Assembly: GCA_958295875.1 (NCBI GenBank)
Contig: OY282379.1
Location: 3,563,046 to 3,627,045, forward strand
Length of the DNA stretch: 64,000 bases
DNA from: an uncultured Pseudomonadales bacterium
Lineage (GTDB): Bacteria; Pseudomonadota; Gammaproteobacteria; Pseudomonadales; Azotimanducaceae
Direction of reading: 5' to 3'
Shown here in pieces: positions 36,494 through 45,650 of the stretch. Made by a program: the position numbers and the translations under genes. A model generated the notes under the pieces. The model was not told where the DNA came from. It saw nothing but the letters and a program-made list of their open reading frames with translations, and made no database searches. The number at the start of each line of letters is the position of its first letter. The stretch's first letter is position 1.

Positions 36494-36654
36494 CCGGCGC
36501 AGTATCGAGAGTCCGCCCGGGGATGACAAGCGCGGCTAGGGGCGGGGCGGGCACAGGTCGGGCATTGCCCAAGGGCGGGTCGGCGCACCGTGCCTGCCCC
36601 ACCCCCGCGCGAGTGACCGGCGACAGCCAGCGCGGAGCATCGCCGCGGTGGCCG

Positions 36655-37512
36655 CTACGCGACGGCGGCGGCGTCCAGCGCGAACACGCCGAAGGCGCCG
36701 TCCGCCAAGCGCTCGGCACATTCCAGCTCCGGCCAGATGAACGGCAACCGGGGAAAGGCGCGCTGCAACGCGGGCGCCGAGTTGCCCACCTCGCCGGCGA
36801 GCAGGCCGTCATCGGCAAGCCAGCTTCCCACTTGCGAGAGCACCGCTCTCCAACAGTCGAGGCCATCCGCGCCGGCGGCGAGGCCCAAACGCGGCTCGTG
36901 GCCGTACTCCGGCGGCAGCGTTTTGAGCTCGGCTTCGGCGACATAGGGCGGATTGACAAGAATCAGGTCGTACCGCGCTGGCGGCACCGCGTCGAAGAGC
37001 GAGCCCAAGTGCGCCTGCGCCCGCCGCGCCAAGCCAAACCGCTCGATGTTCCTGCGTGCGCAGGCCACCGCCGCCGGGTCGATGTCAGCGAGGGCGACGC
37101 GGGCGTCCGGGAACTGCAGCGCCGCCGCCAGCCCCAGAGCGCCACTGCCGCAACACAGGTCCAAGACGGTTGCCGGCGGGCGCCGGAGCCACGGCTGAAG
37201 CCCGTTGCCAATGAGTTCCTGCAGCGGCGAACGCGGGATCATCACCCCCGGCGACACCAGAAACCAACGCCCCGCGAACCAAGCGCGGCCCGTGAGATGG
37301 GCCGCGGGGATGCGCGCCTCGATGCGCTGCCGCAACAGGCGCTGCAAAGCGGCCGGCGCTGACGCATCCCACGGCTGCGCATCCAGATAGCCGTGTACCA
37401 GCAACTCCGCCTCGGCCAGGGCATCTGCCGCGCCGTGGCCATAAGCCAAGTCTGCCGCGGCCAACTGTGCCGCGAAGGCCGCAATCGTCTCGGCGACGCG
37501 ATCAGTTCCCAC
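36655..37512 (-). CDS. prmB: 50S ribosomal protein L3 glutamine methyltransferase
   Basis: 285 residues from a GTG at 37512. The SAM site LDLCCGSGALGLA and the catalytic NPPY motif (ILVNPPYVAEAEL), plus VMIPRSPLQELI, identify the PrmB branch of the HemK/PrmA methyltransferases, which methylates Gln150 of L3. A longer in-frame start at 37578 would lie inside the upstream gene; the GTG overlaps that gene's stop by 11 bases and gives the expected length. Adjacent to aroC, as in E. coli. Confidence 0.9.
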   Translation of the reverse strand: MGTDRVAETIAAFAAQLAAADLAYGHGAADALAEAELLVHGYLDAQPWDASAPAALQRLLRQRIEARIPAAHLTGRAWFAGRWFLVSPGVMIPRSPLQELIGNGLQPWLRRPPATVLDLCCGSGALGLAAALQFPDARVALADIDPAAVACARRNIERFGLARRAQAHLGSLFDAVPPARYDLILVNPPYVAEAELKTLPPEYGHEPRLGLAAGADGLDCWRAVLSQVGSWLADDGLLAGEVGNSAPALQRAFPRLPFIWPELECAERLADGAFGVFALDAAAVA

Positions 37513-38425
37513 GCAGCCGGTCGGGCAGCACCAACTCCAACCGCGGCTGCACCCCGCCGCCAGGCGCCAACGGGCCAACGCCGTGGGGAGCGGCCGTCAC
37601 GCCGCCATCCGCAAGGGCGGCGGCCGCCGCCTCGGCACAGCTTTCGGCAGCGGCCAGCAACTCCGCCACCGGACGCGCGCCGAACAGATGGCAAACCACA
37701 TGCAGGCCCCGTGCCTGAACACCCGCCAAGGACGCCGCAGCTTGCCCAAGCGCGACCAAGTCCTCGGCGTCGAGCGCGCCGGCGGCATCCGGCTCCACGC
37801 CCTCCACCGTCGCGTAGCCGTTGCGTTCCAAGGCATCAGCCAAGGTTTGGTTGGCTGCAAACTGAACCGGTTCTTCCGGCACCACCACATCGATGTGGGC
37901 GTAGACGCGGCGGTTGCCTCGCTGCACGACGTAGGCGGCAACCAAGCGCTGCTCACCGGCCACGGCGATGGGCGCCGCCAAGTAGAACTGATTGCGGTTC
38001 GGTGCATTGAGCTCCGCCACGTCAAACACGTCGTTCGCCCAAACGGTGCTCCGCCCGCAGTCCGGCCCGCGGCAAGTGAAGGCGATGCCGGGGCTCGCCG
38101 CCGCCACCACGCGCTCGTAATGGCCGATGACATCCGCCAAGCGGGCGCCGTCCGGGACGCGGTAGGTGATGCGCTGCAAAGCGCCGCTGACGCGCACGCC
38201 CTGCACCCGCAGATCGCCGCGTATCTTGTCCACTGGCGCGGTGACGAAGTCGTACGGCAGCGCAGCGGCCGGCCGCTCGCGGTACTCGACGATCCATGCG
38301 CCGGGATAGCGGGCGACGCCGGGGGCGTCGCGGCTGCCGGCGACGTCCTGCGCCGCCATCGCCGGCGCCGTCAACGCGGCGATGGCGAAAGCGGTGCAGA
38401 CCCGGTTGCCGCGCCAGCCGTTCAT
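37502..38425 (-). CDS. DUF4892-type exported protein
   Basis: 307 residues with a signal peptide (to about residue 25, TAPAMAAQ). The middle has the DUF4892 pattern: YPGAWIVEYRERP near 40, RITYRVPDGARLADVIGHY and FTCRGPDCGRSTVWANDVF (two cysteines likely in a disulfide), then NQFYLAAPI. Function is unknown; relatives are periplasmic proteins of gammaproteobacteria. It begins 3 bases after gpsA ends and overlaps prmB, so it belongs to the same transcript. Confidence 0.78.
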   Translation of the reverse strand: MNGWRGNRVCTAFAIAALTAPAMAAQDVAGSRDAPGVARYPGAWIVEYRERPAAALPYDFVTAPVDKIRGDLRVQGVRVSGALQRITYRVPDGARLADVIGHYERVVAAASPGIAFTCRGPDCGRSTVWANDVFDVAELNAPNRNQFYLAAPIAVAGEQRLVAAYVVQRGNRRVYAHIDVVVPEEPVQFAANQTLADALERNGYATVEGVEPDAAGALDAEDLVALGQAAASLAGVQARGLHVVCHLFGARPVAELLAAAESCAEAAAAALADGGVTAAPHGVGPLAPGGGVQPRLELVLPDRLRGN

Positions 38426-38428
38426 CGC

Positions 38429-39451
38429 TCAGCCATCGCTCCAGGTCGAGGGCTTGGCGAACTCGACGTCCAGCATCTGGCCACTGGTCATCAAGTCGCC
38501 CACCACCGCGCCGATGTCGTCGCCTTCATGCAGTACCCGGTGCAAGCCCTCCACCAGCGGCATGTACACCCCCAGCGCAGTGCTCTTGGCGCGGATCACC
38601 CGCAACGTGTTGACGCCCTCGGCGAGCTTGCCGAGCGCGTCCATCGCCTCCACCAGCGTGGCGCCCCTGCCCACCCGATAGCCCACTTGGTAGTTGCGGG
38701 AGAGCGGCGACGTGCAGGTGACGATGAGGTCGCCGACGCCGGCGAGGCCCAAGAAAGTGAAGGGATTGGCGCCCAAGGAGACGGCGAAGCGGCTCATCTC
38801 GGCCAAGCTGCGCGTCAACAGCATGCCCATGGTGTTCTGCCCCACTTCAAGGGCGGCCGCCAAGCCGCACACGATGGCATAGATGTTCTTGAGGGCACCG
38901 CCGAGTTCCACGCCGAACACATCCTCGCTCGCATACACGCGAAAGGTGGGGCTTGAGAGCGCCCGGCTCACCGCTTCACGCAATGCGTCCGACGCGCTGG
39001 CCACCACGGTGCCGGCATGGTGGCCATCGGCGATCTCCTCGGCCAAGTTCGGGCCGCTGATGACGCCGGTGGCGCAGCGCGGCAGCAGCTCCGTCAGGAT
39101 CTGGCTCATCAGTTGGAAGCCCTGTTCCTCGATGCCCTTGGTGCCGCTGATGGCGAATGCGCCGTGCTGGGCGTGGGCGGCGAGATCGGCGGTGACGGCG
39201 CGGAAGGATGCGCTGGGCACGGTGACGAAGATGAGGTCTGCGCCGCCCACCGCCAGCGCCATGTCGCAGGTGGGCGTTACGTTGCCGTCCAAGGCGCGGC
39301 CTTTCAGATAGCGGCGGTTCTCGCCGTGGCGGCGGATGTCGGCGAGCTGCAGCGGGTCGCGCATCCACAGGTGCGTGGGGCAGCCGTTCCGCGCGACGAT
39401 GTTCGCAATGGCGGTGCCGAAGTTGCCGGCGCCCACGATGGCCACCTGCAT
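38429..39451 (-). CDS. gpsA: Glycerol-3-phosphate dehydrogenase (NAD(P)+)
   Basis: 340 residues. The Rossmann motif GAGNFGTA is at 7-14; GTKGIE, ISGPNLAEEIA, ELGGALKNIYAI (catalytic lysine) and LAGVGDLIVTCTS are GpsA signatures. It makes sn-glycerol-3-phosphate for phospholipid synthesis. First of the gpsA-DUF4892-prmB-aroC series, 128 bases after htpG. Confidence 0.95.
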   Translation of the reverse strand: MQVAIVGAGNFGTAIANIVARNGCPTHLWMRDPLQLADIRRHGENRRYLKGRALDGNVTPTCDMALAVGGADLIFVTVPSASFRAVTADLAAHAQHGAFAISGTKGIEEQGFQLMSQILTELLPRCATGVISGPNLAEEIADGHHAGTVVASASDALREAVSRALSSPTFRVYASEDVFGVELGGALKNIYAIVCGLAAALEVGQNTMGMLLTRSLAEMSRFAVSLGANPFTFLGLAGVGDLIVTCTSPLSRNYQVGYRVGRGATLVEAMDALGKLAEGVNTLRVIRAKSTALGVYMPLVEGLHRVLHEGDDIGAVVGDLMTSGQMLDVEFAKPSTWSDG

Positions 39452-39530
39452 GACGCTCCCCTGCCCATCCCCGACGAGGCACGGCTATGGTAACAAACTG
39501 CCGCGTGGCGCTGCCGCGGCGCGGAGAGCG

Positions 39531-39566
39531 GGGAGGGATTCCCTGTCGGGGAGGGATTCCCTATCG
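39531..39566. repeat. 18-base tandem repeat between gpsA and htpG
   Basis: GGGAGGGATTCCCTGTCG is followed directly by GGGAGGGATTCCCTATCG. Each unit contains GGGA...TCCC, so each can form a small hairpin. It lies between the htpG stop (39580) and the gpsA start and may be part of a transcript boundary. Confidence 0.7.
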
Positions 39567-39579
39567 AAGAGGAGGCTCC

Positions 39580-41433
39580 CTATGTGGCAGCGCCCAGCAG
39601 CAGCCGTTGTATCCGGCGCACATAGCCGGCGGCGTCGGCGAGGGGGCGGCCTTCGGCGAGGCTCGCCTGATCGAACAGCGCATTCGCAAAGTCCGCAAAG
39701 CGGTCTTCGTCCGGCTCGTTGTCAAGTTTCTCGACCAACGGATGCGCTGGGTTGATCTCGAAGCGCGGCTTGCTCTCGGGCGGCGCCTGCCCAGCGACCG
39801 CCATGATGCGCCGCATCTGCTCGCTCACGTCGCCCTCGGCGAGCACCAGGCAGGCCGGCGAATCCGTCAGCCGCGTGGAGCGGCGCACGCTCTCGGCGCG
39901 CTCGCCCAAGGCGTCGGCGATGCGTTTGCACAGGGCGTCATCGTCCGGCGCCGGCGCGTCTTCATCTTTTTCGTCGGCATCCTCGGCCAGCTTCAAGTCC
40001 CCGCGGCTGGCGTCCTTCAAGGGCTTGCCGTCGAATTCGTGAACGAAGGACATGAACCACTCGTCGATGCGGTCTGTCAGCAACAGCGCCTCGATGCCGC
40101 GTTCCTTGAGCGCTTCCAAGTGCGGGCTGCCTCGCGCCGCGGCGGGGCTGTCCGCCACGATGTAGTAGATGTGTTCCTGCCCTTCCTGCATCCGCCCGGC
40201 GTAATCCGCGAGCGAGACGCGCTGCGCGTCTGAATCCCCAGCGGTGGAGGTGAAGCGCAGCAGCTTCATGATCGCGTCGCGGTTGCCGAAATCCTCCGCG
40301 ACGCCCTCTTTCATGGCCTGCCCGAACTCGTCCCAGAACTTGCCGTAATCGTCTGCGTCCAGCTTGCCGAGCATGTCGAGCACGCGCTTGGTGAGCGCGT
40401 TGCGCATGGTGGTGACGGAGGGGTTGTCCTGCAGCGTCTCGCGGGAGATGTTGAGCGGCAGATCGTTCGAGTCCACAACGCCGCGCACGAAGCGCAGGTA
40501 CAGCGGCAGGAATTGCTCGGCGTCGTCCATGATGAACACGCGCTGCACATAGAGCTTGAGGCCGCGCGGCGACTCGCGGTTCCACAGATCAAACTGCGCC
40601 CGCTGCGGCACGTAGATGAGGCTTGTGTACTCGTGCTTCCCCTCCACGCGGTTGTGGCTCCAGCAGAGCGGCTCCTCGTAGTCGTGCGAGACATGCTTGT
40701 AGAACGCCTTGTATTCGTCGTCCTCCACCTCGCTGCGCGAGCGCGTCCAGAGCGCGGTGGCGGCGTTCACGGTTTCTTCCTCCGCCGCGTCGTCGCCTTC
40801 GCCTTCGCCGGCCATCACCACCGGCACACCGATGTGGTCTGAGTACTTGCGCACGATTTGGCGCAGCCGAAACGCATCGGCGAACTCGTGGGCATCGCCC
40901 TTGAGCTTGAGCGTCACCCTGGCGCCACGCGGCGCGTCGGGCGCGTCCTCCACCGTGAACTCGTCTTCGCCCTTCGACGTCCAGCGCGTCCCGGCCTCGG
41001 CGCCGGCGCGTTTGGTCTCCACGGCCACTTCGTCTGCCACCATGAACGCGCTATAGAAGCCCACGCCGAACTGGCCGATGAGCTGCGCGTCTCGCTGCGC
41101 TTCGCCGGTGAGGCGGTCGAGAAACTCCGCGGTGCCCGATTTGGCGATGGTGCCGAGGTTGGCGATGAGTTCTTCCCGCGTCATGCCGACGCCGTTGTCC
41201 GCCACGGTGATGGTCTTGGCGTCTGCGTCGAACTCCACGCGGATCTTGAAGTCTGGATCGTCGGCGACGAGCGCCGCGTCGGAAAGCGCGTCGAAGCGCA
41301 GCTTGTCGATGGCGTCCGAGGCGTTGGAGATGAGCTCGCGCAGGAAGATCTCCCGGTTGGAGTACAGGGCGTGAATCATCAAGTGCAGCAACTGCTTGGC
41401 TTCGGTTTGGAAGCCGAGGGTCTCTGTGGCCAT
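39580..41433 (-). CDS. htpG: Hsp90-family chaperone
   Basis: 617 residues. METLGFQ-type start ([20 protein letters not shown]), the GHKL ATPase motifs [23 protein letters not shown] and [15 protein letters not shown], and a full middle and C-terminal domain. It helps late folding of client proteins in the cytoplasm with ATP. The ATG at 41433 matches the family start; an upstream in-frame extension to 41499 has no support. The gene is divergent from the sulfatase at 41602, leaving a 168-base shared promoter region. Confidence 0.96.
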   Translation of the reverse strand: MATETLGFQTEAKQLLHLMIHALYSNREIFLRELISNASDAIDKLRFDALSDAALVADDPDFKIRVEFDADAKTITVADNGVGMTREELIANLGTIAKSGTAEFLDRLTGEAQRDAQLIGQFGVGFYSAFMVADEVAVETKRAGAEAGTRWTSKGEDEFTVEDAPDAPRGARVTLKLKGDAHEFADAFRLRQIVRKYSDHIGVPVVMAGEGEGDDAAEEETVNAATALWTRSRSEVEDDEYKAFYKHVSHDYEEPLCWSHNRVEGKHEYTSLIYVPQRAQFDLWNRESPRGLKLYVQRVFIMDDAEQFLPLYLRFVRGVVDSNDLPLNISRETLQDNPSVTTMRNALTKRVLDMLGKLDADDYGKFWDEFGQAMKEGVAEDFGNRDAIMKLLRFTSTAGDSDAQRVSLADYAGRMQEGQEHIYYIVADSPAAARGSPHLEALKERGIEALLLTDRIDEWFMSFVHEFDGKPLKDASRGDLKLAEDADEKDEDAPAPDDDALCKRIADALGERAESVRRSTRLTDSPACLVLAEGDVSEQMRRIMAVAGQAPPESKPRFEINPAHPLVEKLDNEPDEDRFADFANALFDQASLAEGRPLADAAGYVRRIQRLLLGAAT

Positions 41434-41601
41434 GCGCGTCCGAACGTGGTGAGGGCGATGCATTAATGGCGGCGCGGAGGGCTTTTTCAAGCCCTGCATG
41501 GCGCCGATGTCCCCTATGGACGGCGGCGCGGGTCGCTGGCGGCAAACAGCTCAGCGGCAGTGCCGTGTTACGCTCAAACGGCACATCTGGGGGGCTAGGC
41601 C

Positions 41602-43143
41602 ATGCTTGCAAGGGTTTCCATTCGGCGTGCGCTGCGCTGCGTGTTGCCACTGGCCGTAAGCGGCTTGGCCCTCGCCGGCTGCGGCCCCTCGCAACCGGCA
41701 GACGTTGACGACGACGCCAGCGCCCCGCCACAGCGCACCATGCCGAACATCGTGCTCATCATGGCGGATGATCTTGGCATCGGCGACGTCGGCGCCTATG
41801 GCGGCGAAGTGATCGCCACCCCCAACATCGACGCCCTCGCCGCCGCCGGCGTGCGGGCGACGCAGGGTTACGTCTCCCATCCCGTATGCAGCCCATCGCG
41901 CGCCGGCATGCTCACCGGGCGCACCCAACAACGTCACGGGTGGGAGTTCAATCCCGCCGGCCGCGACCTGGACGCCGGCCTGAGCACGAACGAGCGCACC
42001 ATCGCCAGCGTGCTCAAGGAGCGCGGCTATGCGGCCGGTATGGTCGGCAAATGGCACCTTGGTTATCAGCGCCCGCACCACCCCTTGAGCCGCGGCTTCG
42101 ACGAGTACTTTGGCGTGCTAGCCGGCGGCAGCATCTTCATCGACCCGAACACGCCCGGCGTCGAGTCCATCGGCATGGCGAGGTTTCCGACGGAGCGCAA
42201 CGAGCGCATCGGCGTCTACCGCGGCTTTGACGGTGTCGAGGTGGAGCAGTACCTCACCGATGCGTTCACAGACGAAGCCGTCGCCTTCATCGAACGCCAT
42301 CGGGACGATCCGTTCTTCCTCTACCTGAGCCACACGACGCCCCACACGCCCCTGCAGGCGACCGAGCGGCACCTCGCGCCGTACCGCCACATCGAGGACG
42401 ACGCCACGCGCATCTACGCGGCCATGGTCGGCTCGCTGGACGAAAGCGTGGCACGGGTGGTAGCCAAGCTGAAGGAAATCGGCGCCTACGAGAACACCCT
42501 CATCGCCTTCCTTTCAGACAACGGCTGCGCCGGCTACATCAACGATGCCTGCTCGAACGCGCCGTTCGCCGGCTTCAAGCGCTATCACCAAGAAGGCGGC
42601 ATTCGCGTGCCGTTCATAGTGAGTTGGCCCGCTGGCCTGCCGGCCGGGCTGGTTTACGATGCGCCGGTGACCGCGCTGGACTTTCTGGCGACCTTCACCG
42701 GCGCCGCCGGCACGGAGTTGGCCACCGAAGACAGCGTGAACCTGCTGCCATACTTCCTTGGCGAGCGCCCGGGCCGCCCGCATGACCACCTCTACTGGCG
42801 CTCTGGGCCCACCATCGCCATCCGCGACGAGCGCCACAAACTCATCCGCTATGCCCGCACGGAGTTCACTCAAGAAGACTTGGACGATACCGGGCGGCTC
42901 ACGCCACCCGAGGGTGGCTGGCCTACGGACGCGCCGCTCGGCCACGTCACGCTGCTGTACGACCTGCAGGACGACCCTGGCGAAACCGTGAACTTGGCCG
43001 CAGCGCATCCAGACATCGTTGCGCGGCTCGCCGAGCGTCATGCGCAGTGGGCGGCGCGGTTGCCTTCGGGGCCGGCGATCCTGCCGGCGTGGCGCTCGAC
43101 GCTGGTGGAGGCCGATGGCGAGACGGTGCAGCTGATCTTCTAG
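41602..43143 (+). CDS. Lipoprotein sulfatase (alkaline-phosphatase superfamily)
   Basis: 513 residues. A signal peptide with lipobox LALAGC predicts a lipid-anchored periplasmic or outer-membrane protein. The sulfatase core begins MPNIVLIMADDLGIGD (metal-binding aspartates); CSPSRAGMLTGR supplies the formylglycine cysteine C96. GKWHLG and FLSDNG complete the site. It removes sulfate esters, probably from external carbohydrates or related metabolites; activation needs a formylglycine-generating enzyme not seen here. It starts a plus-strand run with the peptide-type importer, 21 bases downstream. Confidence 0.9.
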   Translation: MLARVSIRRALRCVLPLAVSGLALAGCGPSQPADVDDDASAPPQRTMPNIVLIMADDLGIGDVGAYGGEVIATPNIDALAAAGVRATQGYVSHPVCSPSRAGMLTGRTQQRHGWEFNPAGRDLDAGLSTNERTIASVLKERGYAAGMVGKWHLGYQRPHHPLSRGFDEYFGVLAGGSIFIDPNTPGVESIGMARFPTERNERIGVYRGFDGVEVEQYLTDAFTDEAVAFIERHRDDPFFLYLSHTTPHTPLQATERHLAPYRHIEDDATRIYAAMVGSLDESVARVVAKLKEIGAYENTLIAFLSDNGCAGYINDACSNAPFAGFKRYHQEGGIRVPFIVSWPAGLPAGLVYDAPVTALDFLATFTGAAGTELATEDSVNLLPYFLGERPGRPHDHLYWRSGPTIAIRDERHKLIRYARTEFTQEDLDDTGRLTPPEGGWPTDAPLGHVTLLYDLQDDPGETVNLAAAHPDIVARLAERHAQWAARLPSGPAILPAWRSTLVEADGETVQLIF

Positions 43144-43164
43144 GCGGCGCGGAGCGGAACCGGC

Positions 43165-44712
43165 GTGACGCTGCGCCGTGGTGGCTGGCTGGCGACGCTC
43201 CTGTGCGCGGCGTGGCTCGCCGCCTGCTCGGGGGGCGAATCGCCGGCCTCGTCGCCCGACGCCGCGCGGGTGCGCTTCGGCACCAACAATCCACTGGTAA
43301 CGTTCGACCCGCACCTGGCCGACACCGGGCCGCAATTCAGCAGCTACCTCACGTTGGTGTACGACGGCCTCACCGAACTGGACCCCGCCGACCCGCTGCG
43401 GCCGATCCCGGGCCTCGCCACCGGCTGGACGTGGCGCGACGCAGTGACCGTCGATCTCCCGCTGCACCAAGGCGTTCACTTCAGCGACGGCACGCCCTTC
43501 GACGCCCACGCCGCGGCGGCCAACATCGAGCGGCTCATCCGGCTTGCCGGACCGCGCATCAACACCGTTGCTTCCCTGCAGGGCGCCAGCGCCGTCGATG
43601 ACTTCACGGTGCGGCTGCATCTGCGCCACCCGGACCCGACGTTGCTCTACAACTTAGCGCTCTCGCCCGGCATGATGGTGAGCCCGGCCGCCTTCGACAA
43701 TGCAGACCTCGACCTCAATCCGGTGGGCACCGGCCCGTGGCGCTACGACAAGGCGCGGTCGAAGATCGGCGCCGTGCATCGCTTCGAGCCCACCGGCGCG
43801 CACTTCAATCCGCGCCACCGGGACGTGCCGGCGGTGGATGTGCATGTGCTCACCAACCGGCGCGCGCGGCTCAACGCGCTCATCTCTGGGCAGATCGACA
43901 TCGCCATCGTCAGCCCAACGGAAGCCGCGGCTGCCGAGGACCTCGGCTTTGGCATCGCCCGCCGCGCCAACCGCTGGTTCGGCTTCACCATCTTGGACCG
44001 CATCGGCGAACGCACCCCGCCCCTCGGCGATGCGCGGGTACGGCAGGCGCTGGGCTTCGCGGTGGACCGCCGCGCCATCGCGGAGGCGGTGTTCTTCGGC
44101 TACGCACGCGCCGCCTCGCAGCCGATGGTGGAAGGGCTGGGCCATGTGCCGCAGTTGGAGAACTTCTTCACCTACGACCCGGCACGGGCGCGGGCGTTGC
44201 TCACGGCGGCCGGCCTCGCGGACGGCTTCTCCTTCGCGGCGCCGGTGCTGCCGGACAACTCCGTCGAGTATGAGGCGGTGCAGGGTTACTTGCGGGACGT
44301 GGGCATCGACATGGAGATCACGGTGATCGAACCGGGCACCATCGCCACCCACGCGCGCTCCAAGACGTTCCCGGTGAGCACCATCGGCTATCCCAACTTC
44401 GACCCAGACAGCCGCCATCCGGCGATCTGGTCCGCCACCGCCGCCTTCAACCCATTCGGTCATCGGGACGAGCGCATCGAGCGCCTCGCCGAAGAGGCGC
44501 GGCGGAGCTTGGACGAGTCTCTGCGTGAGCGGAACTATCAACAGTATTTCAATATCTTAGTGAAGGAAGTGTTCTCTTTGGTTTACCTTCAGCTTGATGA
44601 CCTGGCCATCTATGACGCCGCCAAGCTCTGCGGCGTTGAGGTGGGCCGCTACATCGATCCGATGCTGCGGGAAATCCGCTTGGCCGCCCGCGCCGAAGCG
44701 CCCCGATGCTGA
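43165..44712 (+). CDS. Peptide/nickel-type ABC transporter substrate-binding lipoprotein
   Basis: 515 residues, GTG start at 43165. The lipobox is LLCAAWLAAC. The family 5 solute-binding fold is shown by LYDGLTELDP-like (VYDGLTELDPADPLRPIPGL), HQGVHFSDGTPFDAHA, GTGPWRYDKARSK and FAVDRRAIAEAVF. It would capture oligopeptides or similar solutes for the permeases encoded next. It overlaps the first permease gene by 7 bases. Confidence 0.9.
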   Translation: MTLRRGGWLATLLCAAWLAACSGGESPASSPDAARVRFGTNNPLVTFDPHLADTGPQFSSYLTLVYDGLTELDPADPLRPIPGLATGWTWRDAVTVDLPLHQGVHFSDGTPFDAHAAAANIERLIRLAGPRINTVASLQGASAVDDFTVRLHLRHPDPTLLYNLALSPGMMVSPAAFDNADLDLNPVGTGPWRYDKARSKIGAVHRFEPTGAHFNPRHRDVPAVDVHVLTNRRARLNALISGQIDIAIVSPTEAAAAEDLGFGIARRANRWFGFTILDRIGERTPPLGDARVRQALGFAVDRRAIAEAVFFGYARAASQPMVEGLGHVPQLENFFTYDPARARALLTAAGLADGFSFAAPVLPDNSVEYEAVQGYLRDVGIDMEITVIEPGTIATHARSKTFPVSTIGYPNFDPDSRHPAIWSATAAFNPFGHRDERIERLAEEARRSLDESLRERNYQQYFNILVKEVFSLVYLQLDDLAIYDAAKLCGVEVGRYIDPMLREIRLAARAEAPRC

Positions 44713-45650
44713 GGCTCCTCGCCACGCGAGTGGCCGGCTTGGCGCCGTTGCTGCTCATCGTCTCGTTCCTGACGTTCACCATGCTGCACCTCGTGCCCGG
44801 CGACATCCGGGACATCATCCTAGGCGTGGACGCCACGCCGGAGCAGTACGCCGAGCTGGGCGCCAAGCTGGGCCTCGACGATCCCTTCCTTGTGCAATAC
44901 GGACGCTGGCTTGGCCGTGCCCTGCAGGGAGACCTCGGCACGTCGGCCTACAACAGCCAGACGGTGGTGGAAGCGGTGCTCGACACGCTGCCGGTGACGC
45001 TCTCGCTCACCTTTGGGGGCATGTTCGTGGGCCTCGTCATCGGCGTGCCGGCGGGTGTGTACGCGGGGCTGCACCGCGGCGGCTTGGTGGACCGCATCGC
45101 CGTGCTCGCCGCTACCGTCGGGCAAGCGCTGCCGAACTTCTGGGTGGCCATCCTGCTGGCCATCCCGTTCGCGCTGTGGTGGCGGCTGCTGCCAGCGACG
45201 GGCTTCACGCCGCCCACCGAGAGCGTCAGCGCCTGGCTCGCCAGCATCGCGCTCGCCTCCGTCGCCCTCGGCACGTCGGCGAGCGCCGCGTTGGCGCGGC
45301 AGACCCGCGGCGCCGTGATCGACGTACTGGGGCGCGAGTACATCCGGGCGGCGCGGGCGCGGGGCGTCTCCAAACGCGCCGTCACCTTCAAGCACGCGCT
45401 GAAGAACGCCGCAGTGCCGGTGGTGACCACCATCGGCTTCCAAGTGAACGGCCTGCTTGGCGGGGCGCTCATCGTCGAGCAAGTGTTCGGCCTGCATGGC
45501 TTTGGCGCCCTCGCCATCGACGCGGTGCGCACGCAGGACATCCCGATCATGCAGGGCGTGGTGATGATGGGCACCGTCATCATCGTGGTCGTCAACATCG
45601 CCGTGGACGTGGCCTACGGCTACGTCAATCCGCGCATGAGGCCGGGATGA
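44706..45650 (+). CDS. Peptide-type ABC transporter permease, DppB-like
   Basis: 314 residues, six predicted membrane spans. FLTFTMLHLVPGD at the N terminus and the EAA loop YIRAARARGVSKRAV are typical of DppB/OppB. VEQVFGLHGFGALAIDA is another family motif. It forms the channel with the permease half of the next protein. The stop overlaps the next ATG (ATGA). Confidence 0.93.
   Translation: MLRLLATRVAGLAPLLLIVSFLTFTMLHLVPGDIRDIILGVDATPEQYAELGAKLGLDDPFLVQYGRWLGRALQGDLGTSAYNSQTVVEAVLDTLPVTLSLTFGGMFVGLVIGVPAGVYAGLHRGGLVDRIAVLAATVGQALPNFWVAILLAIPFALWWRLLPATGFTPPTESVSAWLASIALASVALGTSASAALARQTRGAVIDVLGREYIRAARARGVSKRAVTFKHALKNAAVPVVTTIGFQVNGLLGGALIVEQVFGLHGFGALAIDAVRTQDIPIMQGVVMMGTVIIVVVNIAVDVAYGYVNPRMRPG

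Noticed and set aside
44594..45646. Upstream extension of the permease-ATPase fusion giving a 997-residue protein
   Set aside because: The extension lies wholly inside the binding-protein and permease genes in another frame. The ATG at 45647 with ATGA overlap starts the conserved permease.
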